Below, one piece after another: positions 28,554-41,415 of a stretch of 64,000 nucleotides of DNA; within the stretch, counting starts at the first letter, position 1, and each line of letters opens with the position of its first letter. The notes under the pieces were generated by a model that saw only the letters and a program-made list of their open reading frames with translations, made no database searches and was not told where the DNA came from. The translations under genes were made by a program, and so were the position numbers. Location: contig JANSLP010000102.1 in NCBI GenBank assembly GCA_029298735.1, positions 32,305 to 96,304 on the forward strand, written 5' to 3'. This DNA comes from Ophiostoma sp. CBS 140.51. Its lineage: Eukaryota; Ascomycota; Sordariomycetes; Ophiostomatales; Ophiostomataceae.

Positions 28554-29807
28554 GGTTGCAATCGTTGTGGTGGTGGTTTGAGTGGTTTGCGGTGGATGTG
28601 TGGTCGGTTGAAAGAGTACTGGTTGTTGGGATGGAGAGAAAAAAAGAGTAGCTCTCAAGAGGCGGCAGAAAAAAAAATTATGTGGGGACTCTTTTATCGA
28701 TAAGGGCGGTCAGCACTCGCACTCTGGGAAGGTGACAGCATTCTTAGTGCCTGAGGCACAGTGCCATAAGACGAGGCTGTCATTTTAGTTCTATCGGCAC
28801 GTGACCCAATTTATGTCACTTCACTTACAGGGTGGTCAGCCTTGTTGAAATCTGCATAGACAAGAGTCAAATTGGTTGAAAAGTAAGTTGGGATTCAAGA
28901 GAAAGAACTAAACCAGACTCGTCGCACTTTGAGAAAAAAGAATAACGATTCTTATAACCGATTTTCAGTGAAATTTTGATAAAAATACTGTGAGTCAACA
29001 ACGTCCATGATGCGTGGATTAGACCGTGATTACTTGATGCCTTGAGTGCTGTACTTCAGCGCTTGTTGTCCTGGAATTTAGGTACTTGTATGCCGCCTCC
29101 CAGCGCTGTGAATCGCCGGCCCTCAGCACACATTGAAGTCGAGAGCTTTTTATTGTGAAAAAAGATACCAACACCGGAGGCGGTTTTTGTTCCTACAAGA
29201 TTGAGTCCCTAACAACAAAAAAATATGTCAAATTTTATATGAACACCGACTGGCATATGAAGATTTTTGATAAGTTTTCTGTAAGAAATCTTGCTCGTAA
29301 GTTGAGACTCTCGCTTTGTCATGAACCGAACTAATAACGGAGGCCACACACAGCTGAAGTGCCCCGTCTCGTGGCATCGTAGTGTGAACAGAGGAAATGT
29401 GAACAGAGAAAATGGTAAAATTGTGAAAAAATAGAATCGTTATATGCAATGACGCCACCACATTGTCCTGTCTCCGCTCTCTTTCGACTTGCTTGTATTC
29501 TCAGCCTTTTTATTCTTTCATTTTCCATCCATTTTCCATCCATTTTTCCATTGTTCATGTTCTCGTCCGTTGAAATGCATCTTCCCGAAAAAGGAAATTG
29601 TATCCCCGTTTCCATTTGTCTAGCCATCTGCCCAAAAACAGTAAAATGTGTGTGTGTGCGAAAAGGGTAAAGTAAATAAACACCTTTGCAAAAGATCCGT
29701 AAAAGAAAAAGAAAAGGAAAGACTTAAAAAATCAAAAGGCACCGCGAAATGTTTGGTCATAATCGTACAAAAAATCAAAAGCAAACGAAATATCAACGAG
29801 CTCTCCC
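28554..29807. other. Intergenic: HAS1 promoter and 3' flank of the PFK-2/FBPase-2 gene
   Basis: 1.25 kb, A/T-rich, no supported gene. ORFs under 100 codons without recognisable content. Confidence 0.5.
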
Positions 29808-31218
29808 CTAGTGGAGCACCTCTGGAATGGGCTGCTCGTGTTTTGCGGTCGAACCTTTTCCGCGCCACGTGCTGACGGCGTCGATGCCCGCCGGGTAGCG
29901 GATCTCTTCCGTACCATAAGCCCGCGGCGTCAGCTTGATGAGCGTGTGCAGCGGCACGTTCATCCAGGGGCTGCGCTCCTGGTCCTTCTTCATGAAATAG
30001 GCATAGATGCAGCGGATAACTGCCTGGTGCGTAATAATGAGAATGTCCTCGGAGCGCTCGAGTTCCATAATAATGGGTTCAAGGCGGATCACGACGTCGC
30101 GGTAGGACTCGCCGCCGCGGTAGCGGTAGTTGTACTTGTCGGCGTCGCGGGCCTGGAAGTCTTCGGGGAACTCGTCCTTGATCTGCTGGTAGGTGTAGCC
30201 GTCGCAGACGCCCGAGTCGAGCTCGTCGAGCGCCTTCCACTGTAGCTGGTTGTAGTCCTTGGGCAGGTGGCGGGCGGTGGCAATGGTGCGTTTGAGGGTC
30301 GAGGTCCAGACAGTCAGCGGGCGGTCGTCGCCGACGGACTGGCGTACCAACTCTGGTAGTTTCAAAGCGTACTGCTCGCCGCGGGGCGAGATCTCGGCGT
30401 CACCGCCAATGCGGCCGCTCAGGTTGTACATACTCTCGCCGTGCCGTGACAGCCAGACGGAGCGCGGGCGGATGTGCACGTTCATCAGGTAGTAAACAAT
30501 GCGGCTCTGCAGGTAGTCGCGGATGCGGCTGATGATGACGCGGCTGCCCGTGTCCATGATCTTGAGGTACGTCAGCTCGCCTTCGTCGCCGTCGCCGTCA
30601 ATGGTCTTGTAGACCTTTTCGTATTTGCGGATGCGGTTGCGGAAGTCGAGGGCAGCCTGCTCTGGGTCCTGGCCGACATAGTCTGGGCTGGTGGTCTTGA
30701 CGTCACGGATGTTGGCCATGATGAGGTCCTCGTCGTCGCACTTGCTCTCAACAAAGAGCACTTCGATGCCGTTGGCCGTGCACAAATCCAAGATCCACTT
30801 GCGGCGTTCTTTTGTTGAGTTGGTCGCATCGAGAATGCCGACGACACCTCCGCCCGTCTTCAGCCACTTGAGCATGTCGGCTACGGCCGCCTCGGCGGCG
30901 GCACGGCGCATCCGCTCGCCCTCGGCATTGTCGGTATCAAAGAAATCGGCGGGAGGCTGAGCGGCGTCTTTCCGGCGGTAGTTGCCGACGTTGAAGGTTT
31001 GTGCAGGAATGGAGAGCCACTGGAGGTATCGTTGTGCTGGTAAGGGAAGTTAGAATTTAATTGGATTTATTGGAGAGCAGTTAAACACAATTGCGTCGTG
31101 TTGTGCACGTTGACATACCTTTCTGGGCGATGAAGCTCTTGCCCCGGGCGGGGAGCCCCACCATCACCACACACACCTTGAGGTCCTCCACCTGGACACC
31201 GTACGAACCACGTGCCAT
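29808..31218 (-). CDS. 6-phosphofructo-2-kinase/fructose-2,6-bisphosphatase (bifunctional type)
   Basis: Two exons, 31218-31119 and 31036-29808, giving 442 aa. The N-terminal 6PF2K domain has the P-loop GLPARGKSFIAQ (~21-32), QRYLQWLSIPAQTFNVGNYRR and GVVGILDATNSTKERRKWI. The C-terminal histidine-phosphatase domain has LSRHGESMYNLSGRIGGDAEISPRG (RHG at ~229) and late HQAVIRCIYAYF. The enzyme makes and/or breaks fructose-2,6-bisphosphate, the allosteric switch of glycolysis and gluconeogenesis. Both the Walker A lysine and the catalytic RHG are present, so both activities are possible; which dominates cannot be read reliably. The start MARGSYGVQVEDLKVCVVMVG sits just before the kinase P-loop. 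The upstream region is unusually long and pyrimidine-rich on the coding strand. Confidence 0.92.
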
Positions 31219-34200
31219 GGCCACTGCAGATTGTGTGCAGGCCGAAAGGCGGCGGGGAAAAAGAAGGGGGGTGGTTGAGGAGAGTGCGTAAAATATGAAC
31301 GGTAAATTGATTGTCGTATGTCGAATGTTAAGAATCAAGAACAAGGTCGTCAAATTTGAGGTCCGCTGAAAAGAAGGTGCGTCGCGTAAAGGGAAACTGC
31401 AAAGCTTCTCTCAAAAGGCAAAAGGGCCCCAAAGATGGCAGTCGCAACCGCTAGTCGACTATCGGCCGTTAAGAATTTGAGAATTGGTTCTCGACGAGTC
31501 GCAATGCGTCAAATGGCTAGTATGGAGTCGCAAAGGTCCCCTCAGCCGATCGGTTTCGCGGGTGATGTCGGGTTGGTGGTAACTGGAGGTTTGGGGAATT
31601 TCAACCAGTTAGGCGTGCAGGGCTAGGCGAATGGAGAAAACGGGGCCCTGTTTTTCTCAAGTTCCTCACGTTCTTCAGGGTATTGAAGAAACAACGAGGT
31701 AAAAAAGCTCGCTGGCAGTTGTACCGATGCTAAGCTGGGGGGTAGAACGGTTTTCGTTGGAGAGTGGGCAGTTGGCAAATGCAGATGGCAGACCACTCGT
31801 CGAATGGTGAGAGGAAGAGAAGAGTTGTAGAGATGAAAAGATTTTTTGCAAGATGTGATGAATTTGAGAGGATGTTGTTTGTCGAAAGCTCACGCGAGCT
31901 CGCTCCTTCTTGGGCGATTGGGCAAGTCGACTCAAGAGAAAGAGCGTTGGACAGACGGGTTGTTTGATTGCCGATATTGGCGGGTGCGATTGTGGTTGGT
32001 AGGCTGCGATAACGAATTGGCCTGGCTAATGGTTTTGGCGGGGAAGGAGCTCTTTTGCTTTGGGCGTAAATGCGTGAATGCGTAAATGGACAGGACAAAG
32101 CCAGGGAGAAGAGATAGGGAGGGATGCGATGTGAGTGAGTAAGGGAAAATGTGGGAGAATCTAGCAGGATGTCGACAAGATATGAAGGCGAGAGAAGAGG
32201 CAAAAAGAAGAAGAAAAGCTGGCAGTCGGAAAGCTGTGACGAGAAAGCTGAGGAGAAGAATCGTAAAAGCGTGGGAAGGTGCGTGGGAGGGCGGCGAGAC
32301 GGAGCGTGGAGTGGCAAGGGCGGTGTACCACAACAGGGTACTGAAAGGTCTCGGTGGGAGAAGGTATCGGAGGGAAGGAGCGAGAGAGGTGCTGGATCGG
32401 GCGTAAAACAGGAAAGAACCAGCAGATGGAGAAATACAGAATGCAAGATGAAAGAAGATGAGGGTAGGCAAAGTCGAGATGTAAAGAGGCAGGAACGGGA
32501 TGTAAACGGCAGGCCACGAGATAGATACAGATACTACGACATTCAGCAAGCTGATAGAGGGGAAAGCCCAACAGCCGTCAACCGAACGTCAACGGCAAAC
32601 TAGCATGCTCTTGCTGTACCCATGATCATGCACCAAGGCAAGGCATGAGCAAGCTGATACCAGGTACTTAAAGTTCATGAGCCGAAAAAGGTCACGAAAA
32701 GGCACGAAAAGGACTAGACGCGCCGTGCATTGATAGGCCGGTTTAATGTTTCCTTGAAGATCGCTGTTGTGCCCCGAGTTGCCCTACAGCGAAACAGTAG
32801 CCGGGCTAGCGGCAGAACGAGAAGGCGGGGCGGAAAGGACGAGGAAGGCAGGAACAGGAAGTTCTGTGGGTGACTGATAGGGTATTTCGAAGCGGGGGCA
32901 GGCGGCAGGCGGCAGAGAGCCTAACGTGCAACGTAAATACAGGCCCTATGCCGCCCAAAGTGTCTACATTACACCCAATCTTCACTGTGTTCATCCCAGC
33001 CCAGCGGGCCACACCACCGGCAACTCCCACTGGCACAGCTAGAGCGACCAATGAACCAGCAGTGTTCGGGTGAGCCCAGATGACCCAAATGACCCAATGA
33101 CCAGCAGAAAAATCCACGAAAAAATCTCAAAAGAAAAAAGTCAACACCCCCACACAGCTGGAAAATGGGGACCGAGGGTGGAGTGGGCTGGGCTGGCACG
33201 GGGGAGATGAACGGCCTGGACTTGGCTGTGGGTTTTTGGAGGTCTCGTGGGCGGACAGAGAAAAAAAAGGAGAAAAAAAGAGAAAAGAGACGAAAATAAA
33301 AATCAATTAAGAAATAAACACCAAAAAGAGGTAACCGTGACGGGGTTACAGTCCCGTCCCGTGCCAGCAAAGAGCAGACAGAACTTGGGGAAAGAGACAT
33401 CGATTTACACCAGTCTGCTCTATTTATGTCACCGGGTTCACTTGTCGCCCAGGCTTTTGTTATCGTGATGCCAATATGTGTATTTACTAAAAATCAACTC
33501 GCGTTTATTCGTCGTTTTATTCCAGCAGTTTTCTTGCACTCCGTTCGTCTCCTGCTCCATACCACGAATCTTCACCCAACTTAGGCACTTACACGTCCTC
33601 TATCCTCAATACTACCCCATGTCCACCGAGGAGGGCAACAGTGCACGACGCAGGAGAAGCATGCAGGGGGACATCAGGTGACGAGAAAAATGCGTCGAAA
33701 AAAGTATTGGATATGCACGCATACCTAAGCAAGCTGGGGAAGTGGTCATGCAGGCAAATGATGAAATTGGGGAGTATGGAAGCGTAAAGAGTGAGCAAAT
33801 GAAAGACGGAAAAAAACCCAGGTCTAGAAATGATGAAAAGGACACTCTAGGTTCTATCACTCATCACGTAGCTCATGCTTACGGACGAAGGTGAGAGACC
33901 AGACCACGTGAGCAAGTTGTAAAAAATGTGTTCACTTGAGCAAAGTCTACTGCAAACCACGTTCTGTGTCGGAGAATCTTTTGAGGCTGAACCGCAAGCC
34001 TTTTCGGTGAAGCGTTCTGGAATGACTGGATTCCTGATGCTGCATGCTCAAAGATGCGTGGTGGCACAGCGTGGGGGCAGACGAGCGGTGACAAGAGTGA
34101 GGACGATCTGGTGCAACAGAAGACATCTCAAGGTGCTCAACTGACGGACGGGAAACAGACTATCCAACTTCTGGATAAAAGAGTGAAGGGACGAGAGCAG

Positions 34201-36308
34201 AATAGGAATAAATAAAGTAAATCTTGGAAACAAAAGCAACAATGAATCAGTGCAAAGCTCATCTTCTGAATACAAACAGTCTTCTCCAAAATATTCTTGT
34301 GAAATGTCGACGCAATCTTGGTTTGGTGAAATGTGTCGCGTGACGATAGTCTTCGTTGAGGAGAGAGCGAGAGTGGTAACTCTGATTGTTGGAAGGCTTC
34401 TACAGCTTCCTGTGTCATCCCTTGATCTACGGCCAACTCGGCGCCGTTTCCCCGTAGGATGCTCCGTGAGATGCTCCGTGAGATGCTCCGTAGGATGCCC
34501 CGTGAGAAGATGGAAAATAAGACTGACGCCGAGCTTGGCATGGTGCAAGAGGGCTGGATCTGTTGGGGAAAGACCAGGGGTGGGCCCGATCTGGGCTGGT
34601 CGGTCCTCCGAAAGCCCGACGACCGTTCTCTGTCGTACAAAGTACGTGTCTTTTGTCCTTTTGTTTCTTCTCATGTCATTTATTCTCTTTGGCGTCGTCT
34701 TCAAAATATAAAACATTACTTTAATGCACCCACTGGCTAAATGTATTGTCCCGTCGCCGATTCTCAACTGTTTTTGCAGTCATGGATCGCTGTGTAGACG
34801 AAGGCAGATATCACCATGACGTTTCGAAGTCCCAAAACTTCCCCAACAACAAAACGTGGCATCCTGCGCAAAGATAAGGATTTGTGCGTTAAGATAACAG
34901 AAGGATAGCCTCGTGGCTATGTATGTAAGCAGAGACACCAGTAAAAACAGAAAAGGGTACAGCTCAACGGTGAGCAAAAGTCAACAAAATGCAAAAATGC
35001 AAGTTCAGAACCAAACTTTTGCGACAAAAGAGCAGAAAAAAAGCATGTGAAAGCGGATGTCCCACAATTATTCTTCACCTCAGTCTTCTTCTCCATCCAC
35101 TAATCAACGGTCGCCGAGGTCAACGGATTTGTCGGGAGATATGGTAGCAGTGTTTTAGCGGCCGACTATTCAGGTCCCAGGGCACAAAAGGTCCCCTAAA
35201 AATTAGCAAAATCTTGAAATCTCCAACAGAAACGCCTCCCAAATTCCAAAACTCGCGTGGCAAGCTCGTTTTGTCGCAAGGCTGCAGGCTAAGAAAAAAA
35301 AGAGACCCTCAAAAAATAAAGCAAAAAGCAAAGAACAAAAGACAATTGTCGGCGATTTACCAGGAACGGAAGACCGACTGAGAAAAAAAGAAAAAGTAAT
35401 CAAGAATAAACGGCAGACAGTCCCGAGGCCCCCAACAATTGCCGATTGGGAAACGGAATTCAAAGAAAGTATTCGTAGTTGTTGGGTCTCTTGGATATGG
35501 ATGAAACACGGCCAGAACAAGAACATGCATCACCGTTGCAGTAACGAAAGACGCGCAAATATATGCCAATAAAGCACCGTCAGCAGAGTAAACCGACCTC
35601 TCACAGTAGACCAGAAACGCAGTATTCCACGATTGGATGCGCCATTGCCTATTCGGGGACTGCAACGTCCAACAGATAACGTTATCAGCAAGTGACAGAA
35701 AGCGGCAGTCAAGGAAGTCGCAGTAAAAGGCTCCTTTTGGATAGGGCTGACGTGCGCTGACGACCAGTCACAACGCCTTCCTTCCCTCATTTCCCTCAGC
35801 TACTTGTAAGTTCGGCGCCGGGGTTCGTTCGCCAGAATTGCAGGAAGTCTCAACGGTATCAGGACCATGTATGGCAGCAGCGACACTTGCCAGCGGAAGG
35901 CGCGACCAAAAGAGAAAAAGAGGATCCGGCTGACGGCATTAGGCCGTCAACATTTTGCGCACTAATATTAGCCTCCTTGCCCCTGGTAGCAAGAAGTAAG
36001 ATCAGATTTGGATTGGATTTGGACTCCATCGCGCCTTCCTCGCTTCTTCGCAAGCGGCCCTGCCGCCTTCGCCTTTTCGACTCCGCTGCCCACCAGGCCG
36101 CCAGGCATTACTTAAGGGAATGCCCCATCGCATCTACCAGCTCGCTTTGTCAAGGCGGGCTCTGTCTTCTTTCTTTCTCCTTCTCATTAACGACCAGTTG
36201 CTGCCAAATTACTCCAGCACAACCTCAACCTCAACCTAAATCAACACCACACCTCTTCTTCCACGACACACCTTCGACGCTCACCCACACCCACCACCAC
36301 ACACCAAC
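31219..36308. other. 5-kb gene-poor intergenic region
   Basis: No convincing gene on either strand. 31250-32550 is pyrimidine-rich on the minus strand and is probably the promoter and long leader of the PFK-2 gene. 33100-33320 and 35270-35400 are A-rich. 34459-34506 carries a 12-bp minisatellite. The right end (35780-36300) is C/T-rich and probably the leader of the DUF829 gene. ORFs here (for example 34048-34767 minus) have biased composition and no domain. Confidence 0.5.
34459..34506. repeat. 12-bp minisatellite, four copies
   Basis: Unit ATGCTCCGTGAG repeated four times in tandem (copies 3 and 4 each with one or two changes), preceded by a partial unit. It lies in non-coding sequence. 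Confidence 0.85.
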
Positions 36309-37358
36309 ATGTCTGTCACTCCGGATTCCGGCGCCGAGACCACGGCGCTGGTCGACCCCCTCGGTTTCATGGAAAAGGTCACTCGCAGCGTCTATATCTA
36401 CCGCCCGCCGACTGCCTCTCCTTCTTCTACTTCCACAACCTCCTCGACCGGCCCCCGCAAGGCTCCCAAGCTGGTCATTATTACCGCCTGGATGGGCGCC
36501 CGTCCGCCACACATTGCCAAGTACATTGCACCCTACCGGGACGGCCTTGTGTTCGGCGAGGATCCCAGCGAGCGCCCACACATTCTCCTCATCTTCTGCC
36601 ACCAGGACACCACGTCGTCCTTCTCCAAGGCCGAGGCCGTCGCCCAGACCGCCCTGCCCTTTATCCAGGACGTGCTCGGTGACTCGTTGGATGCTACGCC
36701 TAAGGAGAACTCCCCGCAAGCCTCGGCCAACGCCCACCCGCAGATTCTCGTGCACACCTTGTCCAACGGCGGCTGCTTGATTTTGGGGCAAATCTACAAT
36801 GCCATTGACCCAGAGCACATTCGCTGCCTGCCCGCCCATGTTACTGTTTACGACTCCTGCCCCGGTCACTTCCGTTTCGCTGGCGCCGCCACGGCCTTTT
36901 CGACGGGTCTCGACCGCGCGCCCCTTGCCAAGAAACTCGTCTTTTACCCGGCCATTTACTTTTTAGTCTTTACCATGCTCGTCCGTATCCGCACAGAGCG
37001 CCTGTTTGCCTGGTTCGGTGGTGTCTCCCGCTGGTTACTCTCAACTCTGTTCGGCGTCAAGCCGTCCCCCAAGCCGCCCGGTCCTACGCGCGCCCTCAAC
37101 CCCTGGACCCCGCACAATGTCAACACCGTCTTTGGCGGCAACCGCCGGGAGGTGCGCCGGTCGTACATTTACTCCAACCAGGACAAGATTATTCTGAGCA
37201 TGGATGTTGAGGAGCATGCCAACGAGGCCAAGGGTCTCGGGTTCACGATTGCCGAGATGGCCGAGTTCCCCGGCAGTGCTCACGTCGCACATGCTCGTCA
37301 TGACCCGGCGCGGTACTGGAAAACAATCAAGGACTTGTGGGTGGGCAAGTCGGAGTAA
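36309..37358 (+). CDS. DUF829 alpha/beta-hydrolase-like protein (TMEM53/PaxU family)
   Basis: Single exon, 349 aa. The start of the fold is KLVIITAWMGARPPHIAKYIAPYR, a DUF829 signature. A nucleophile-elbow-like HTLSNGGCLILGQIYNA follows, then VTVYDSCPGHFRF, and near the end FPGSAHVAHARHDPARYWKTI carries the His expected of a hydrolase triad. A hydrophobic helix (KKLVFYPAIYFLVFTMLVRI) lies in the lid region. Relatives include TMEM53, a nuclear-envelope protein, and PaxU-like proteins from indole-diterpene clusters, but most fungal members stand alone and their substrates are unknown. No other secondary-metabolite gene lies beside it, so a housekeeping role is more likely here. Confidence 0.82.
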   Translation: MSVTPDSGAETTALVDPLGFMEKVTRSVYIYRPPTASPSSTSTTSSTGPRKAPKLVIITAWMGARPPHIAKYIAPYRDGLVFGEDPSERPHILLIFCHQDTTSSFSKAEAVAQTALPFIQDVLGDSLDATPKENSPQASANAHPQILVHTLSNGGCLILGQIYNAIDPEHIRCLPAHVTVYDSCPGHFRFAGAATAFSTGLDRAPLAKKLVFYPAIYFLVFTMLVRIRTERLFAWFGGVSRWLLSTLFGVKPSPKPPGPTRALNPWTPHNVNTVFGGNRREVRRSYIYSNQDKIILSMDVEEHANEAKGLGFTIAEMAEFPGSAHVAHARHDPARYWKTIKDLWVGKSE

Positions 37359-37593
37359 GAGAAGATATGGTGAAGGTGGCGGAAGGTGTAATGGTTGCTA
37401 CGGTTGTCATGGCTGTATGGTTGGTCTTGGATGTTTCTGAGTTTTTGAATACCTGCGGCATTGCGTGATTGGAATCTGTTTGGTTTTTATTTTTGAACGG
37501 CCTCTTTTGTTTATTTTTTGTTCGTGTCTTGTACAGCTTAGATTTAGATTTACAGGTATAATGTTATGATTTTATACTTTCTTTCATCAGAGC

Positions 37594-40094
37594 CTACGCT
37601 GTATCGGTATCTTTTTCACCATAGGTGATCTTGAACACCCATGCATATTGCTCTTTGGCCAGTATGTCGGCTGCCACCTTGATAGCCAGACCGGTCCCAC
37701 GTCTCTCCCACGCAAGGCCATCACCGCCCTCCACTGCCAGAAGAGACACTTTATCCCCGTCTTGGATAGGCACTGGCGCATCCACTTCAACAGATCCGTC
37801 AGTACCCGGTTGTGGCGCCGTTTTCAAGAACAAGACATAGAATGCATCATCCGTTTGCGTGAATCGCACATCTACGCCCGTCAGCGTCTTCCACTCCGTC
37901 TGCACAAACCAATACGTCGTGTTGAAGAGTGCCTCTCCGTGGGCTCGGATCCATGTACCTGCCGCCCGCAAATTAGTGGCCTCCGCCTCGACGATCGTGC
38001 CGTCTGCCTTTGGGCCAATGTCTAGCAGCAGATTACCGTTCTTGGCCACGATGTCGACCAGCTCATACACAATCGACTCGGCGTCCATGTACGATGAGGC
38101 CGGTGTCGCCCGGTTGTAGCCATAACTAAACGGATCCATCCCGCGGTTCGACTCCCACTTGCGCCGTTGAGCGCTGCTGTACGTTGCATACTCGGGCGTC
38201 TCAAAGTCTGCCAGCTGCGGCAGCCCACAACGACTGTTGACGACGGGTGTTGTAGATAGTGATGAGTTTGCCACCGTCCGGTTCTCTCTCGCTCTGTTCC
38301 ACCACTCGGCTGCAAAGGCGGCCGTGGCGTTGGTTGCCGGACCACAGTCACACCACATAATGTCCGTTTTGTAGGTGTAGGCCAACGTCTCCATCTGTGG
38401 AACCTGGAGGTCGCGGACGTAGTCGTACTTTTGGCCAGGAACAGTCGACACTGCCTTGCGTCCCGTGTACGGCTCCACGGCACCTGTAAACGGGTTGTGT
38501 GCCAACATACCCAGCCACCGTCCAAACCCGTACGGCCCAAAGTCTGGGTTGAACCACTCGGGCATGGAAAAGTACGTGCCGCGCTTCATCCATGGATGCC
38601 GTTCTCGGGCAGTGTCGAACAACTCTTTAAGCACATCCCTCTTTGGTCCATAATGCATAGAATTGCGGTCCGACGTCGCGCCCGTATCAAAGAGGGCAAA
38701 CCCATCGTGGTGTTTCGTCGTAAAGACAAAGTACGTCGCTCCCGCATCGGCAAACAAGTCTACCCAATCCCGAGGGTCCCAGCGGCTGGCCGTAAAGTTG
38801 GCAAAGCCGTCATCGTAGGACCACTTCTTGCCAAAGGTGCGCTGCCTGTACCCATACGTATCGGCCGGGTCGACCCCATCCGCATGGTGTGTCGAGTACC
38901 ACCAGAACCACTCGGCATAGGTCTCGTGCTCGGGTGGGCCACCATACCCCGGAACAGCATAGGGCCCCCAGTGGATAAAGATGCCGTACTTGGCGTTGTC
39001 GAACCACTCGGGGCTTTCATGGCGGTCGAGGCTGGCCTGGTCGGAGGCATTGTATGGCAAGAAGCCGAGGTGGACAGTACGGTTGTAGGTCAACGTTGAA
39101 GTGTTGCCTCCGACACTCTGGATGATGACCGCCACGTTAGCATCCCGAGGTACCTCGCCATCGATACCGACATTGATCCGTCTCTGGTCACCTGGACACA
39201 GTCGTCGAATACGGCCTGGCTCTGTCGTGTTGACACCATTTCCAGTAAGAAGGACTGTCGCCGTATCTTGTTCACTCGAGAAGCACTCTGTTCCAGCATT
39301 GTTGAGTGTCACTTCAACAATCTGGTGGCCCTGGTCCGTCCACTTCTGTGTCGGTCGCACGTTCTGGACGCTGAGCTGGTTGTCGCTTTTGTTGGCATCG
39401 GCCACCCACAGAGTCGCAGCAAAGACATGTATCCGAGTGTTGGATTGTCTCGTGTCTGGAAGTGTAATGGAGGCCAAAGGAGAAGCAGACTCCAGCCCAA
39501 CAGTATACTCAAATATGTGGCTTGTGTTGCCGTCAATGCCCGTAGCTGTCCACGTGTACGGTGTGACAATGTCGCCGTGGCTTTGCGTCAAGGAAGACCA
39601 TGCCGGACTAGCCCTCATTTCCACCGTCTTATTGTGGCCGTCCGTGTACGTGAGCACAAGATCACCCGACACAATCTGCTGGGTCTGGTCACTGGCGATG
39701 AGCATCGACAGTGAAAACGGCGCAGTGGCAGTGTCAGATACTGTGATGCGTTGTCCACCGCAGACAATATTGTCGGCTTTGCGGGGTCCGGTGTATCCAG
39801 GAAGGGTGTAGGTGATACCCGTCGATGGTGATATCCATGATCCGTTGGGCGCCGCCGTGGAAAAGGCGCTAGCCGGATATGCTCGGTGGCCATTGTCGAA
39901 TGAAGCTTCGCCTGGTCGTGTACCGACGCCCTTGTTGTTGAAAAGTGCATGTAGGTCGAGAGGCAATGACTGCGGGGTGTCAATGGGTGATACTTAGACT
40001 CGTTTTTTTGGTATAAGCGGCGACATACCTCGGCGTTCACCACGAGCAAAATACTCAACCAAAAAAACACGACAACACCAAAGGTAAAGGCCAT
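37594..40094 (-). CDS. Secreted alpha-L-fucosidase, GH29
   Basis: Two exons, 40094-40029 and 39969-37594, giving 813 aa; exon 1 encodes almost exactly the signal peptide (MAFTFGVVVFFWLSILLVVNA). Residues ~25-330 form a beta-rich N-terminal region with many N-glycosylation sites. The GH29 barrel starts near WFDNAKYGIFIHWGPYAVPG, contains YFVFTTKHHDGFALFDT and the nucleophile strand KTDIMWCDCGP (D563), and GNLLLDIGPKADGTI near its end; a beta-sandwich domain follows. The family removes alpha-L-fucose from glycans such as xyloglucan or N-glycans by a retaining mechanism. The N-terminal ~300 residues before the barrel are longer than in classic GH29 enzymes. Its 3' end is tail-to-tail with the DUF829 gene (235 bp). 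Confidence 0.92.
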
Positions 40095-41415
40095 GTTGAC
40101 ATTGTTTTCGTTGTATATTTTGTTATGAAACGAGACTAGAAATTCTCTAAAGAATATGGGGGGAACAACAAGTTCAAATACAATCTGAATATGTCAATGG
40201 CAACTGGAAACAATTTGAAGACATGGTGAGGAGCTTGTCGGATAAATATCAACTTCATTAATCAAAACCCGGGGATCTCATGGAGTCGAGATTGACATGC
40301 CGGTATTTCTCCAGATAAATGAGGTCATATAGACCAGAAGCTATATCGTAGCTTTGCTGACCTGATGCTGAATGATTGTTTAGCTGATGAAATACGAGAA
40401 AGGGGGCGATGTCAAACGGTGGAAATAGCGGATTTTAGGTGCGAATTGAGCAACAAATTATTAGTGTACTAGCAATCTAGCTGTTGTTCACACTCTGTGC
40501 CGATAGCGCTTTTCGGGAGCTATCCAAGATATCATAGGGTCAAAGAGGACGATCGCATGTGAATGCAGGGCTAAAACCTTCCCATTAATCAACATGTAAG
40601 TAGAATGAAAATGTCCATCAAGGTCCTTGATGGGTAATTGATTATAGAACGTAAAAATAATGTGAAATAAATCTCGTTTCACGATGTTGAGAAGTATGTA
40701 CATAATAAATTGAAAAGGAAAAGAAGAAAAAAATAAAAAAGAAGGAAATTGCAAAGCAGCTTTTACTCGCTCAAAAATTTTACGAGAAAACTACCGTCTT
40801 AAACTATATAAAGGAAATGTATATCAATAATACAGTAGGAGATTTCACCCCTTTCTATGAATTTTTTACGCATGGATTGTTGCTAAAGTACTCCGTAAAC
40901 AGTATCGACATCCATAGTCGAGCAATCGTCAGATACGATCACGTGATTGGATACATGGCGTCTCACGCCAAGGCAGCGACCGAAATGGAATCCGGACTGG
41001 GGTACTTTTGGTGGGTTTTGGCGATCAGCCCCTGTGTCTCGGGGGAGAAAGGGCGCTGCGCCTGCTGCCGCATGAAGAAAAGAGGGGACGAGGCACTCTG
41101 TCATCCGCACCACTGGGTAGGCCCACATTCTCACGCCCAGACGCCCCGTTCTTGGTCTCTCCTTCCCTCTAATTGCTCTTTCCTCGTCATCATCAGCCAA
41201 CGAAATTGCCAATTGAACAATCAAAGAATCGACGACAACGCTTTTTTGCGTCCGCCCTCTTCCATTTCGACATCTTTGTTTCCTTGCGTCGCGATCCTTT
41301 TCCCTTCGATTTTGCGTTTCCACCGGCCGTCCTCCCAGCGGCGCGCGCGACACGACAATCTCCACTCTTTCTCTGGACGACCTCCTAATCTTCTCACTTC
41401 TGCGAATCATCAAAT
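40095..41415. other. Divergent intergenic between fucosidase and SNARE genes
   Basis: 1.3 kb, A/T-rich near 40.1-40.9 kb and then C/T-rich before the SNARE gene. The 226-codon ORF at 40817-41497 overlaps the SNARE start in another frame and has no domain. Confidence 0.5.

Noticed and set aside
34048..34767. 239-codon minus-strand ORF
   Set aside because: Encodes the 12-bp repeat as a Leu-Thr-Glu-His run and otherwise biased sequence with no domain; no splice or promoter support.
36309..37358. DUF829 (PaxU-like) gene as part of a secondary-metabolite cluster
   Set aside because: No terpene or other biosynthetic gene lies near it; most fungal members of this family stand alone.
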